In this document: piece by piece, positions 1 to 8,450 of the stretch
How positions within the stretch are numbered: position 1 is the first letter of the stretch
How the letters are laid out: every line of letters starts with the position of its first letter
DNA from: Moesziomyces globuligerus
Taxonomy: Eukaryota > Basidiomycota > Ustilaginomycetes > Ustilaginales > Ustilaginaceae
Assembly: GCA_030849465.1 (NCBI GenBank)
Contig: JARVLF010000014.1
Coordinates: 310,001-374,000, forward strand
Direction of reading: 5' to 3'
DNA: 64,000 nt
Translations under genes and position numbers: made by a program
The notes under the pieces: model-generated
Seen by the model: the letters and a program-made list of their open reading frames with translations, nothing else
Database searches by the model: none
What the model was told of the DNA's origin: nothing

Positions 1-106
1 CCTCTCCTCTCGAGGCTTTCATCATCACGTAACATTCACACACACATGCTGCTGGAGTTTGAAACGAAAACATTACTACATCCCGGGGGAAGGGGGTGAA
101 TGGGGA

Positions 107-1825
107 CTAGGATGAGATGGCGGCGTCGCGCTTGTACTGGTCGATGAGCTGGTTGATGCGATCTTCCTTCTGCTTCCTCTCCTGGGCGAGGAGCTGGAGG
201 ATCTTGCCGTGCTTGGCCGAGGGCAAGCCCTTGGTCTTGACCATGAAGCGCGGGAAGTTTTCGGCCTCCTTAACGCCCTCGTCCTTGATGCCCTCGCTCG
301 CGAGTGGGGCGAGGCCATGGTACATGGTAGCCTCCTTGTTGCCGATCTCGTGCTCGTACTGCTCGACCGTCTTCTTGGCCCTCCACCTGGAGGATTTGGT
401 CATCTTGAGATACACCCTAGCGCGCTCGTAGTCGAGCTCCGAGGTGAGCAGGAACTGCTTCTGGAAATCGGGCGAAACCTCGGGGAAGAGGAAGGGCTCG
501 AGCAGACCGACCTCGACCTTCTTGTACGTCCTGCCGCGGCCCGAGATCTTCTTGCCCGTGCGGTTGTCGCGCGTCTGCGGCGAGCGGTAGATGGCCGAAC
601 GCGCCCAGGTGGTCTTGAGGCCGTAGATGGCCGAGAGGTAGGAGCGGAGCGCGTGCTTGTGCATGCTGAGCGGCACGCGGAAGGTCGCCTTGAACGCATC
701 ATACTCGGCGCCGGGAGGCGTGTAGTTCTTGACCAGCTTGACGATCGTGTTGGGCAGGAAGGTCAACTCGCCCGCACGTTCCGGTTCGGCGTACCAGCGC
801 TGCGCGGGCGAGGCGAGGATGAACGAATCGTCCGCATCGTCAATGTAGACGTGCGAGCGGTCGCGCAGCTTCCACGCCGCCGCCTCCTCGGCCGTACGCT
901 GCCCGGGCGAAAGTTCCTGCCACGCCTTCCACGCCAGCTCGTCCTCGGCCTGCTGCAGCTTGCGGAACGCCGCCCAGCCCTCGTCGCCCCGCGCACCCAG
1001 CTTGGCCGGCAGATGCGTTCCCTGCTCGGACTCGGGACGCGGGTAGCCCGACGAATAGCCCTGCCTCCAGCCGAGCTTGCGGATGCATTCGTAGCGCAGC
1101 CGGAGCAAGGCGGCGTCGCGCTGCTTGTGCGACATCCTCTCCCACACGCGGCGCAGCACAAAGTCGGTCTGCTGCTCGTACTCCATGGCGTCCCACGCCG
1201 CCCTTCGCTCGTTCTGGAGCGTTTCGCGGACCGCTTCGATCTGGTCGTCGATCCAGCTCGGAACGTCGCTGACCGCGGCATCTGCGCCGCCGAGCGCACG
1301 CACCTCGGACTCAGCGGGCGTCCAGAGTCGTGCGCGAGCGGTGCGGAAGCTCTTTGCGAGGTCGTAAGTCGACTTGAGCCAGTTGGGATAGTCGCGGTCT
1401 CGGGCAAAGGCCTTGGCGAGCTCCCTGCGCTGTGGGTGGCCTTCGTCGAACCAGCCCCACTTGAGCACGTATTTGGAGGCAAGGTGCTGGAAGTGCTTGA
1501 GCGGCTTGTCGGTCGCCACCCAGTTGGAGAGCGATTCGGTCTCGTTTCGCTCGGTGCTGAGCTCGTCTTGCGCCGAGGTGGACTGCGAGGGCGGCGTGGG
1601 CTCGGACGCAGAAGCGGACTCGGACGCGGCCTGGGCAGCAGCAGCATCCTGTCGAGAGATGGGGGAGAGGGAGAAGCTCCTGCTGGGCTGGCTGGTGGCG
1701 CAAGGGGCGACGAGGGCGGAGACGAGGCGTTGGGGCCGGGAGGCGGCGACGAGGCGAGATGTGGTGGATGCACCGCGGAAGGCGGCGCGGGCGAGGTGCG
1801 CCTGCGATGATGGTGCGCTGATCAT
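107..1825 (-). CDS. Mitochondrial large-subunit ribosomal protein uL23m (MRP20/MRPL23-like)
   Basis: The predicted 572-aa protein is probably the uL23 subunit of the mitochondrial large ribosomal subunit, which sits at the peptide exit tunnel. The first in-frame ATG is at 1825; the frame is open further upstream but without an ATG. The N-terminus (about residues 1-50) is rich in Arg, Ser and Ala with almost no acidic residues, as in a mitochondrial presequence. The uL23-like core lies in the C-terminal third, with FRVPLSMHKHALRSYL followed by IYGLKTTWARSAIY and a basic loop (GKKISGRGRTYKK). The long middle part (about residues 90-340) is charged, Trp-rich and helical-looking and matches nothing I recognise. 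It ends in a basic helix. The protein is much longer than a bacterial uL23 (about 100 aa). The family call rests on the core motif only. Confidence 0.72.
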   Translation of the reverse strand: MISAPSSQAHLARAAFRGASTTSRLVAASRPQRLVSALVAPCATSQPSRSFSLSPISRQDAAAAQAASESASASEPTPPSQSTSAQDELSTERNETESLSNWVATDKPLKHFQHLASKYVLKWGWFDEGHPQRRELAKAFARDRDYPNWLKSTYDLAKSFRTARARLWTPAESEVRALGGADAAVSDVPSWIDDQIEAVRETLQNERRAAWDAMEYEQQTDFVLRRVWERMSHKQRDAALLRLRYECIRKLGWRQGYSSGYPRPESEQGTHLPAKLGARGDEGWAAFRKLQQAEDELAWKAWQELSPGQRTAEEAAAWKLRDRSHVYIDDADDSFILASPAQRWYAEPERAGELTFLPNTIVKLVKNYTPPGAEYDAFKATFRVPLSMHKHALRSYLSAIYGLKTTWARSAIYRSPQTRDNRTGKKISGRGRTYKKVEVGLLEPFLFPEVSPDFQKQFLLTSELDYERARVYLKMTKSSRWRAKKTVEQYEHEIGNKEATMYHGLAPLASEGIKDEGVKEAENFPRFMVKTKGLPSAKHGKILQLLAQERKQKEDRINQLIDQYKRDAAISS

Positions 1826-2030
1826 GCTGTTTGGTGCAGGCAGCAAGACCCGAAAAGAGTGCAGTAACGGGGACGATGGATGATGGTGATTAGCGAGGCT
1901 CGTGTAGTGGGCAGCGTGCGCGGAGTAGCTTAGCAACTTTTTTTGCCCGGTCTATTCTTGCGATCTGACGAGCGAGCCTCGACGGACACGGATTCTTCTC
2001 AAAAAGCGCCAAAGCGCCCAGCTCGGAAGC

Positions 2031-2060
2031 CAGCGGCAGCCAGCGGCAGCCAGCGGCAGC
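2031..2060. repeat. 10-bp tandem repeat, 3 copies
   Basis: The unit cagcggcagc occurs three times head to tail without mismatch, about 200 bp upstream of the uL23m start codon. Confidence 0.9.
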
Positions 2061-2835
2061 AGCCTAAACCATGGCCTGCGACCAGCCCTGGTCACGTGAA
2101 GCGGGCAAAATCGACTGTTAATTCTAATCGAACAGCGAGACAGCATTTCGAAGTCTAACAAAATGGACCGAAATTTTGCCGCGTCTGAAGACGGGTGTAG
2201 CGGTCCAGTCCTGCCGTCGGCTCTTTGGAAGGACGGCGCTCTTCCGATGCATGCTGGTGGCTAGTGGCGATGATGCGGTCTGGAATCGAAGCATGGAAGC
2301 ACGCGATGGCTCGAGATGCGAGGATGAGCGGCGGTGTGGGCGTACTGTAGGCGATGCCGATCCGAAGCTCGCGTGTGAGCGGAGAGACGAGATGGTTTGC
2401 AGCTCAGCTGCAACCGGCGCACGCTACCCTCTGCGTCCTGCATCGTCGGTCCAAGCTTGACGTCCGAACGTGCATCAGCCCATCGGCTGCTCCGGTGCTA
2501 GCCACCTCAAGCGCCGGAGCCTGTGCCAACCTGCATACAGTACTGTAGCGCATCGCAGCGTGACGGCGCAGCGCTTTCCGTGCTGGCTTCGGGCTTCCTT
2601 CCCCTCGAGGGCAGAGTGACCGACGAGGGCGAGATGGTAGAGTTTTGGGAGACCAAGCGGCGAACGAGGTGGAGCTCTCGGGCTGCGTCGAACGCCGCCG
2701 TCCGTTCGTTGGAGCCAGAGGCGCAACCCCACGCGCTCGGATTTCGTGCCGTCTCGGCTCGCGCAGTCAGTCACAGACCAAAATCGCCCACCGCACGCGG
2801 CTCATCCGCCCACCAGCGCGCAACTGCATGCAGCC

Positions 2836-2870
2836 TGCCCAGCCCAGCCCAACCCAACCCAACCCAGCGC
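2836..2870. repeat. Short 5-bp tandem repeats (agccc/aaccc)
   Basis: A run of 5-bp units that changes from agccc to aaccc and then to agcgc, inside the pyrimidine-rich leader region upstream of the kinase gene. Confidence 0.75.
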
Positions 2871-3466
2871 AGCGCAGCTCACGCCTCGCCACACCACGCT
2901 CCGCACCTCGAGCCTCTCTGCAGCGCACACTCACTCATTCACCATTCCACTCGCGACTTGTCTTTGTCTTGCCTTGCCGCCCACCACAGCCCGACCGACT
3001 TTGGCGTCCGTCCTGCATCGACACCCTATCTTACTCCTCACCAAGATCACCATCCACGCACCGTCGTCTGGAGCTGCACGCTTGTCTGCGCTGCTACGCG
3101 CACACTTCGTCACCCCCTTCTCCTCCTTCTCCTCCTCGTCCTGCACAACTCTCCCAATCGCTCGCTCCATGGCCTGTCCACTAGGCGCTGCCTCTTGCCA
3201 CTCCTGACCATCGCTGGCCGACGCTCATCATCTCATCGCTATCACATCACATCGCGTCCGCCCGCCCGCCTCCTGGGCACGTATACCCGCCCGCCCGCCC
3301 GCCTCTGGATGCTACCGACGCACTCGTTCTACAGGACCTTGGCTCGACGCTCCGCGCTCTCCCCAGCATCAGCATATCCAGCATCCAGCATCCACGTCAC
3401 ATTCCTCCTGGTTCCATGATCACAGCATCGGCATAGAATCTTACCCTCTCACTCTCGTCTTCCATC

Positions 3467-4945
3467 ATGGGTGCCGTGTGCTGCAAGCCCGAAGTCATCG
3501 ACTTTGACGGGCCCGTCGACCTCTACCACTTCTACCTCCTACGCGCGGTCGGCAAGGGCGCCTTTGGCAAAGTGCGCGTGGTGCAGCACAAGCAGACCAA
3601 GGACCTCTATGCGCTCAAGTACATTAACAAGGCAAAGTGCATCAAGATGCGCGCCGTCTCCAACATCATCCAGGAGCGCCGCCTCCTCGAGGAGATCGAC
3701 TCGCCCTTTGTCTGCAATCTGCGCTACGCGTTCCAGGACGACGAAAACATGTTTATGGTGCTCGACCTCATGCTCGGCGGCGACCTCCGCTTCCACCTCG
3801 ACCGCACGGGCAACATGAGCGAAGACGTCGTCCGCTTCTACGTCGCACAGCTCGCCCTCGGCCTCGACTACCTCCACCGCCTCCAGATCGTGCATCGCGA
3901 CCTCAAGCCAGACAACGTCCTCCTCGACGAGAAGGGCCACGCCCATCTCACCGACTTTAACATCGCCGTCCACTTTTCGCCGCGCCGGCCGCTCACCAGC
4001 ATCGCCGGATCGATGGCCTACATGGCGCCCGAGGTGCTCACCAAGCGCGGCTACCTCTCCTCGGTCGACTGGTGGTCGCTCGGCGTCGTCGCCTACGAAC
4101 TCCTCTTTGGCAGGAGACCGTTCCGGGGCAAGACCAACTCGGCGCTCACCCACTCGATCCTCAACGACCGATGCACGTTTCCGGACAACGTCGAGAACCT
4201 CGTCAGCCGCGAGACGGTGAGCTGCATCAAGAGCCTGCTCGAGCGCGATCCGCGCAAGCGTCTCGGCTGCCGCAGCGGCATCGACGAGTTCAAGACGCAT
4301 CCTTGGTTCGCCGGCATCGACTGGCCCGCCATGGAGGCCAAGCAGGTGCCGCCGCCGTTCGAACCCGACTCGAAGAAGGCCAACTTTGACGCGACGCACG
4401 AGCTCGAGGAGCTGCTGCTCGAGGACAATCCGCTCAAGGCCAAGAAGCGCAACGGCAACGCCGACTTTGATGCGCTGCCGCCCGAGATGCGTCAGATGGA
4501 GGAACACTTTCTGCCGTTTGACCACCTCAAGCAGAGGCGCAAGTCGTACTTCCGCGGCACGCGCGCCAACGGCGTTTCGCCCGCTCCGAGTCCCGGTGCT
4601 GCGCCAGGGACGGCGGCGTTGGCGGCCGCGGGCGCCGAGGGCGATCGGGTCTCGCAGATCTCGTCGGTCGCGCATACGCTGCAGGACCAGCCGCTCTCGG
4701 AAACCGCTCCCGCTCCGTCGGCGCCTCCGACACCCGCAGCAGAGGCGGGCACGCAGAGGTTGACGCCCGCGCTAGACGAGCGTGGGCCACGGTCCAGATC
4801 GCCCTCGGGCTCGTTTGGCGTGGAGCGCTACAGCGAAAAGGACCAGCTCGCCGTGCCTGCTCCCTCGTATGGCCGCGCAGGGGCGAGTCAGGGTTCAGCA
4901 CATCCACATCCACTCAGCACCGAGATCGACGAAAAATCGTCATGA
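3467..4945 (+). CDS. YANK/STK32-type AGC serine/threonine kinase
   Basis: A 492-aa protein kinase with no intron. The glycine loop is GKGAFGKV, the ATP-binding Lys is K51 (YALKYI), the catalytic loop is HRDLKPDN (D145) and the APE motif is near residue 188. The magnesium motif reads DFNIA (D163-N165) instead of DFG, as I know from the STK32/YANK family. The N-terminus MGAVCC fits N-myristoylation at Gly2 plus palmitoylation at Cys5/Cys6, so attachment to the plasma membrane or endomembranes is likely. The roughly 130-residue tail after residue 360 is Ser/Pro/Ala-rich and probably disordered. The substrate is unknown. The gene converges on HIS4 with 183 bp between them. The kinase call is firm and the subfamily call is good. 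Confidence 0.93.
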   Translation: MGAVCCKPEVIDFDGPVDLYHFYLLRAVGKGAFGKVRVVQHKQTKDLYALKYINKAKCIKMRAVSNIIQERRLLEEIDSPFVCNLRYAFQDDENMFMVLDLMLGGDLRFHLDRTGNMSEDVVRFYVAQLALGLDYLHRLQIVHRDLKPDNVLLDEKGHAHLTDFNIAVHFSPRRPLTSIAGSMAYMAPEVLTKRGYLSSVDWWSLGVVAYELLFGRRPFRGKTNSALTHSILNDRCTFPDNVENLVSRETVSCIKSLLERDPRKRLGCRSGIDEFKTHPWFAGIDWPAMEAKQVPPPFEPDSKKANFDATHELEELLLEDNPLKAKKRNGNADFDALPPEMRQMEEHFLPFDHLKQRRKSYFRGTRANGVSPAPSPGAAPGTAALAAAGAEGDRVSQISSVAHTLQDQPLSETAPAPSAPPTPAAEAGTQRLTPALDERGPRSRSPSGSFGVERYSEKDQLAVPAPSYGRAGASQGSAHPHPLSTEIDEKSS

Positions 4946-5128
4946 TACACTCTCACTCTTCCCCCTTCCCCTCGGCATTTTATTCTGACTACTGGTCGCG
5001 GCGATTCCGTTTTGTGCAATCCAATACCCTCCTTCGGTTTTCTTCGCGCTCGCAGAGGTTTGGCAGGTAGGGTTGAGGATGTGATTCGAGCGGAATATGG
5101 ACATTGATTGACGGCTGGTGAGGGGGGA

Positions 5129-7813
5129 TTAGGAGTTGATTTTGTCGAGGCGGATTTTGACGGCCATGGCGTGGGCTTGGAGGCCTTCGCACATGGCGAG
5201 GTCGATGACGTTTTTGCCGAAGCCTAGGAGGCCGTGTTTGGTGAGAGCTTGGGAGGTGATGCATTTTTCAAACGTGCCAACGTTGACTCCGCTGTAGCTC
5301 TTTGCGTAGGCGGCGGTGGGGAGCGAGTGGTTTGTACCACTCATGTAGTCTCCGCAACTTTCGGGAGACCAAGCACCTACAAAGACGGAACCAGCATTGG
5401 TCACGAGTTTGACCAGTTCCTCGGGTGAGTCGGTTTGAAGGATAAGGTGTTCGGGTGCATAGGCGTTGGACCATTCGATCGCACTTTCGCGCGAAGGCAC
5501 AATGATCGTCACACTCTTGTCAATCGCCTGTCGAACCACTTCCACCCTAGGCAACGCCCTCGCTTGTCGATCCACCTCTTCTTCAATCGCCTTCAACTCC
5601 TCCTGCGTCAACGCAATTCCAACCAAGACAACTTGCGAATCAGGCCCATGCTCCGCCTGACTCAACAAATCACTGGCCACAAACGCAGGATCAGCCCCCC
5701 CATCCGCAACCACCAACACCTCGGACGGTCCCGCAGGCATATCGATCGATACGATCGCATCCGTCTCGTTCTGCACCAACATCTTGGCCGCAGTGACAAA
5801 CTGATTGCCAGGTCCAACGATCTTGTCCACCTTGGGACACGTAGCCGTTCCATACGCCATGGCAGCAACAGCCTGCGCTCCACCAGCACACAGAATCGCC
5901 GTAGCGCCCACCTTGGACGCGCAGTAGAGCACCTCGGGCGAGATGCTCCCGTCGGCGCGCGGCGGCGTAGCGATGACAACGGTAGGGCATCGTGCCACCT
6001 GGGCGGGTACGCCCAGCATGAGCGCCGTCGAAGGCAACACGGCCGAACCACCGGGCACGTACAGACCCACCGACTGAATCGGCCGCGCGAATCGACGACA
6101 CACTACACCAGGCATCGTCTCGACCTCGAGCACACCATCTTCGGCCGCCTCGTTGGCCTCGACGGTGCCCGCCGCACCCACCTCGTCGGCGCGCTTGTTG
6201 CCAAACGTCGTCTTCTGCGCCTTGTGGAACTTCCAGATGTTGTTGTACGCAATGTCGATCGCCACCTTGACCTCGGGCTTGATCTTGGCCATCACCGCAT
6301 CGTCGACAAACGGCGGCAGACGCACCGGCGTCGTGAGCTTGGCCCGGTCGAACTTCTCGGTGAGCTCGAGCAGCGCCGCATCGCCACGCTCCTTGACCGA
6401 GCGCAGGATGGGCCGGCAGATCTCCATGACCTGCTCGGTGCGCAGTGCAGGTCGCTTCAGCAGCTCCTTCTTCTGCTCCGCCGACAGCTCCTCGAGTCGA
6501 TAGCTCTGGATCTTGATCGGCGCATCGGCATCCTTGACCGGAGCTGCGGCTGGTGGCGCGGGCGTCGCCTTAGCCTCGGCCGCCTTCTGCTGCTGCGCAA
6601 ACGCAGGCTTGGCATCGCCCTTCCTGCGCGAGACCTTCTTGGCCTTGGCGTCGAGCGAAGCCTCGATCTGCTCGAGGCCGATGCCCGCCGAAACACACTT
6701 GGTGAGCGCAAAGTAGAGCAGGTCGGCGGCCTCAAAGGCGACGTGCTGCGGGTCGTCGTTGCGCGCGTCGGCGAGCTCGGCGGCCTCCTCGCGCAGCTTG
6801 GCGCCGAGCAGCGAGGCGTCGTTGAAGAGGCGCGCCGTGTAGCTGCCGGCGGGTGCCGACTGCTGGCGCTGCTGGAGCGTCGCCTCGAGTTTGGCGAGGC
6901 CCGTGGCGGACGAGAAGCAACCCTCGCGATTCTCGAGGTGGCAGAAGCCGGCGGCGGTGGTGCCGCGCGACTGGCGCACGGCGAACTGGAGCGCGTCCGA
7001 GTCGCAGTCCTGGCGGATGCTGACCACCTGCTGCGTGGCGCCGCTCGATTCGCCCTTGTGCCAGAGGCCGCGGTTGCGCGACTGGTAGTGGGCGCTGCCC
7101 GTGACGATCGACTTGCGGATGGAGAGCGGCGACGAGTAGACGAGGCCGAGCGAGGTGGAGCCGGCGGCCGAGACGACGGTGGTGGCGAAGAGGCCGTCGG
7201 TGCGGTCCGAGGTGAGCGGGGCAAGGAAGGCGTCGACAATGTCGAGCTTGCCCTGCTGCTGCTGGCCCTCATCTGCGAGCGAGAGCGCAGCGGAAGGGGC
7301 GACGAGGGAAGCAGAGAGCTTGGCGAGCGCCTTGACGTCGTCGAGCGAAGGGACGCCGGAGGTAGCAAGCACGAAGAGCGACTTGCCGGACGTCTTGACC
7401 TGCAGCGACTCGGCGGTGGTCTGGATGAGCTGTGTCGAGCTCGCGATGGCCGAAGCGGCGGGCAGGGTGATCACGGCACCGGCGACAGAGTTGAGCACCT
7501 CGGGGACGGGGGCTGCGCCGGAGGCGGAGAGGTAGATGAAGCGGGTCGCGGCGACAGCTGCGTCGAACTGCTGGACAAGCTGGGTGTCGGCGGTGACGAT
7601 GGCCTCGGCACCGGTATCGAGCAGGTCGGCGGCAGCATCGTAGGAAAGAGAAGGCGATGCCAGCACGAGGTAGGCGACGTTACGAGGCAGCGCCGAGACG
7701 AGGTCCTCTGGCACGAGGACGGGCGCGATGCGAGCCAGCGCGCCCAGGAGCGCGGTGTCCTTGACGCTGGCCGCGTCGAGGAGCGGCAGCAACGGAGTGG
7801 TGAGCTGCTGCAT
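5129..7813 (-). CDS. HIS4: Trifunctional histidine biosynthesis protein HIS4 (PRA-CH / PRA-PH / histidinol dehydrogenase)
   Basis: One 894-aa intron-free frame. In fungi this protein carries three histidine-pathway activities: phosphoribosyl-AMP cyclohydrolase, phosphoribosyl-ATP pyrophosphatase and histidinol dehydrogenase. The cyclohydrolase domain (about 215-300) shows RNRGLWHKGESSG and QDCDSDALQF. The pyrophosphatase domain (about 325-405) shows KLREEAAELADA and AADLLYFALTKC. The dehydrogenase domain (about 440-885) shows VGLYVPGGSAVLPS, GPGNQFVTAAK, GPSEVLVVADGGADP and CGDYMSGTNHSLPT. An N-terminal region of about 210 residues precedes the first catalytic domain. The start at 7813 is an ATG; the codon just before it is GTG. 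Deletion mutants would be expected to need histidine. Confidence 0.97.
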   Translation of the reverse strand: MQQLTTPLLPLLDAASVKDTALLGALARIAPVLVPEDLVSALPRNVAYLVLASPSLSYDAAADLLDTGAEAIVTADTQLVQQFDAAVAATRFIYLSASGAAPVPEVLNSVAGAVITLPAASAIASSTQLIQTTAESLQVKTSGKSLFVLATSGVPSLDDVKALAKLSASLVAPSAALSLADEGQQQQGKLDIVDAFLAPLTSDRTDGLFATTVVSAAGSTSLGLVYSSPLSIRKSIVTGSAHYQSRNRGLWHKGESSGATQQVVSIRQDCDSDALQFAVRQSRGTTAAGFCHLENREGCFSSATGLAKLEATLQQRQQSAPAGSYTARLFNDASLLGAKLREEAAELADARNDDPQHVAFEAADLLYFALTKCVSAGIGLEQIEASLDAKAKKVSRRKGDAKPAFAQQQKAAEAKATPAPPAAAPVKDADAPIKIQSYRLEELSAEQKKELLKRPALRTEQVMEICRPILRSVKERGDAALLELTEKFDRAKLTTPVRLPPFVDDAVMAKIKPEVKVAIDIAYNNIWKFHKAQKTTFGNKRADEVGAAGTVEANEAAEDGVLEVETMPGVVCRRFARPIQSVGLYVPGGSAVLPSTALMLGVPAQVARCPTVVIATPPRADGSISPEVLYCASKVGATAILCAGGAQAVAAMAYGTATCPKVDKIVGPGNQFVTAAKMLVQNETDAIVSIDMPAGPSEVLVVADGGADPAFVASDLLSQAEHGPDSQVVLVGIALTQEELKAIEEEVDRQARALPRVEVVRQAIDKSVTIIVPSRESAIEWSNAYAPEHLILQTDSPEELVKLVTNAGSVFVGAWSPESCGDYMSGTNHSLPTAAYAKSYSGVNVGTFEKCITSQALTKHGLLGFGKNVIDLAMCEGLQAHAMAVKIRLDKINS

Positions 7814-7944
7814 CACGAGATGTGCAGTGTGTGTCCTTGTTCGAGGTCACACGATGCTTAGGTAGATGATGGTGGAAGGGTCAAAAAGAGCAGCTGCAAA
7901 GAACCACTTTACCGCTATGACCGGCCGGAGTGACGGCGCTCTGA

Positions 7945-7969
7945 TGTGCTGTGCTGTGCTGTGCTGTGT
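7945..7969. repeat. 5-bp tandem repeat (gtgct)
   Basis: About five head-to-tail copies of gtgct, decaying to gtgtt, about 130 bp upstream of the HIS4 start codon. Confidence 0.85.
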
Positions 7970-8397
7970 TGCGCCGTGTGGGATTTGAAATGAGCAGCTG
8001 TGGGCTTAGATAAAAAGAGAACGTCGGCTGCACATCCAACTCGACGGCTATCAACCAGCTTTGCCAGAGCCGTGTTGGGTGTGACTCCGCTCTGGGCTGC
8101 CTTGCTCTGCCTTGCTCTTCCCGGCTTGTGCTCGGATCGGGATTTCTTCTCGACAAGAAGCGCTAAATTTCTTTTGCAAAGGTGGCGGGCAAAGCTGCCA
8201 TGCGGCCTCTCCTCAATCTTCCGACTCGGCAATCTTCACTCTAACACTCTGAAAAGATGATTGACGGTGACTCGGTCCAGCCCGCATCGGGCGAGGTGCA
8301 ATCGCTTACTCACTATTATTCAGCACTCGTCGGTCGTATCGGCTGCGCACTGACGTCCGACCGTCCATTCGTCCCTGCCTAGCTTCTCTGCAACGTG

Positions 8398-8409
8398 ATG
8401 CCAACGTGA
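8398..8409 (+). other. Possible minimal uORF (3 codons) upstream of the carboxypeptidase gene
   Basis: ATG CCA ACG TGA lies 41 bp before the main ATG at 8451 and in a different frame. It matters only if the transcript starts upstream of 8398, which the sequence alone cannot show. Confidence 0.35.
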
Positions 8410-8450
8410 CGGCTTCAGACCACCAACCATCCTGGCGAGACTCGATCAAG

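Larger units (their letters stand above)
1826..3466. other. Divergent intergenic region between uL23m and kinase genes
   Basis: No convincing gene. The part from about 2880 to 3460 is strongly pyrimidine-rich (CT/CCT runs), as expected for a fungal promoter and 5' leader, and leads directly into the kinase ATG at 3467. A 298-codon open frame (2523-3419) covers this stretch. It has the His/Ser/Pro/Leu composition expected of translated C-rich DNA, so I do not call it a gene. Confidence 0.6.
7814..8450. other. Divergent promoter region HIS4 / carboxypeptidase
   Basis: Intergenic DNA with no gene seen. It contains the GTGCT repeat described separately and a CT-rich leader before the carboxypeptidase ATG. 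I did not find a Gcn4-type TGACTC element that I would defend. Confidence 0.5.

Noticed and set aside
209..1810. 533-codon open frame opposite uL23m
   Set aside because: Antisense shadow of a GC-rich gene; composition dominated by Leu, Gly, Arg and Val without any domain.
2523..3419. 298-codon open frame before the kinase gene
   Set aside because: The sequence is a pyrimidine-rich leader, and the predicted peptide is His/Ser/Pro/Leu-rich in the way translated CT-rich DNA is.
5435..7861. 808-codon open frame opposite HIS4
   Set aside because: It mirrors the strong codon bias of HIS4 on the other strand. The product is Arg/Leu/His/Gly-rich with no motif, and HIS4 is unambiguous.
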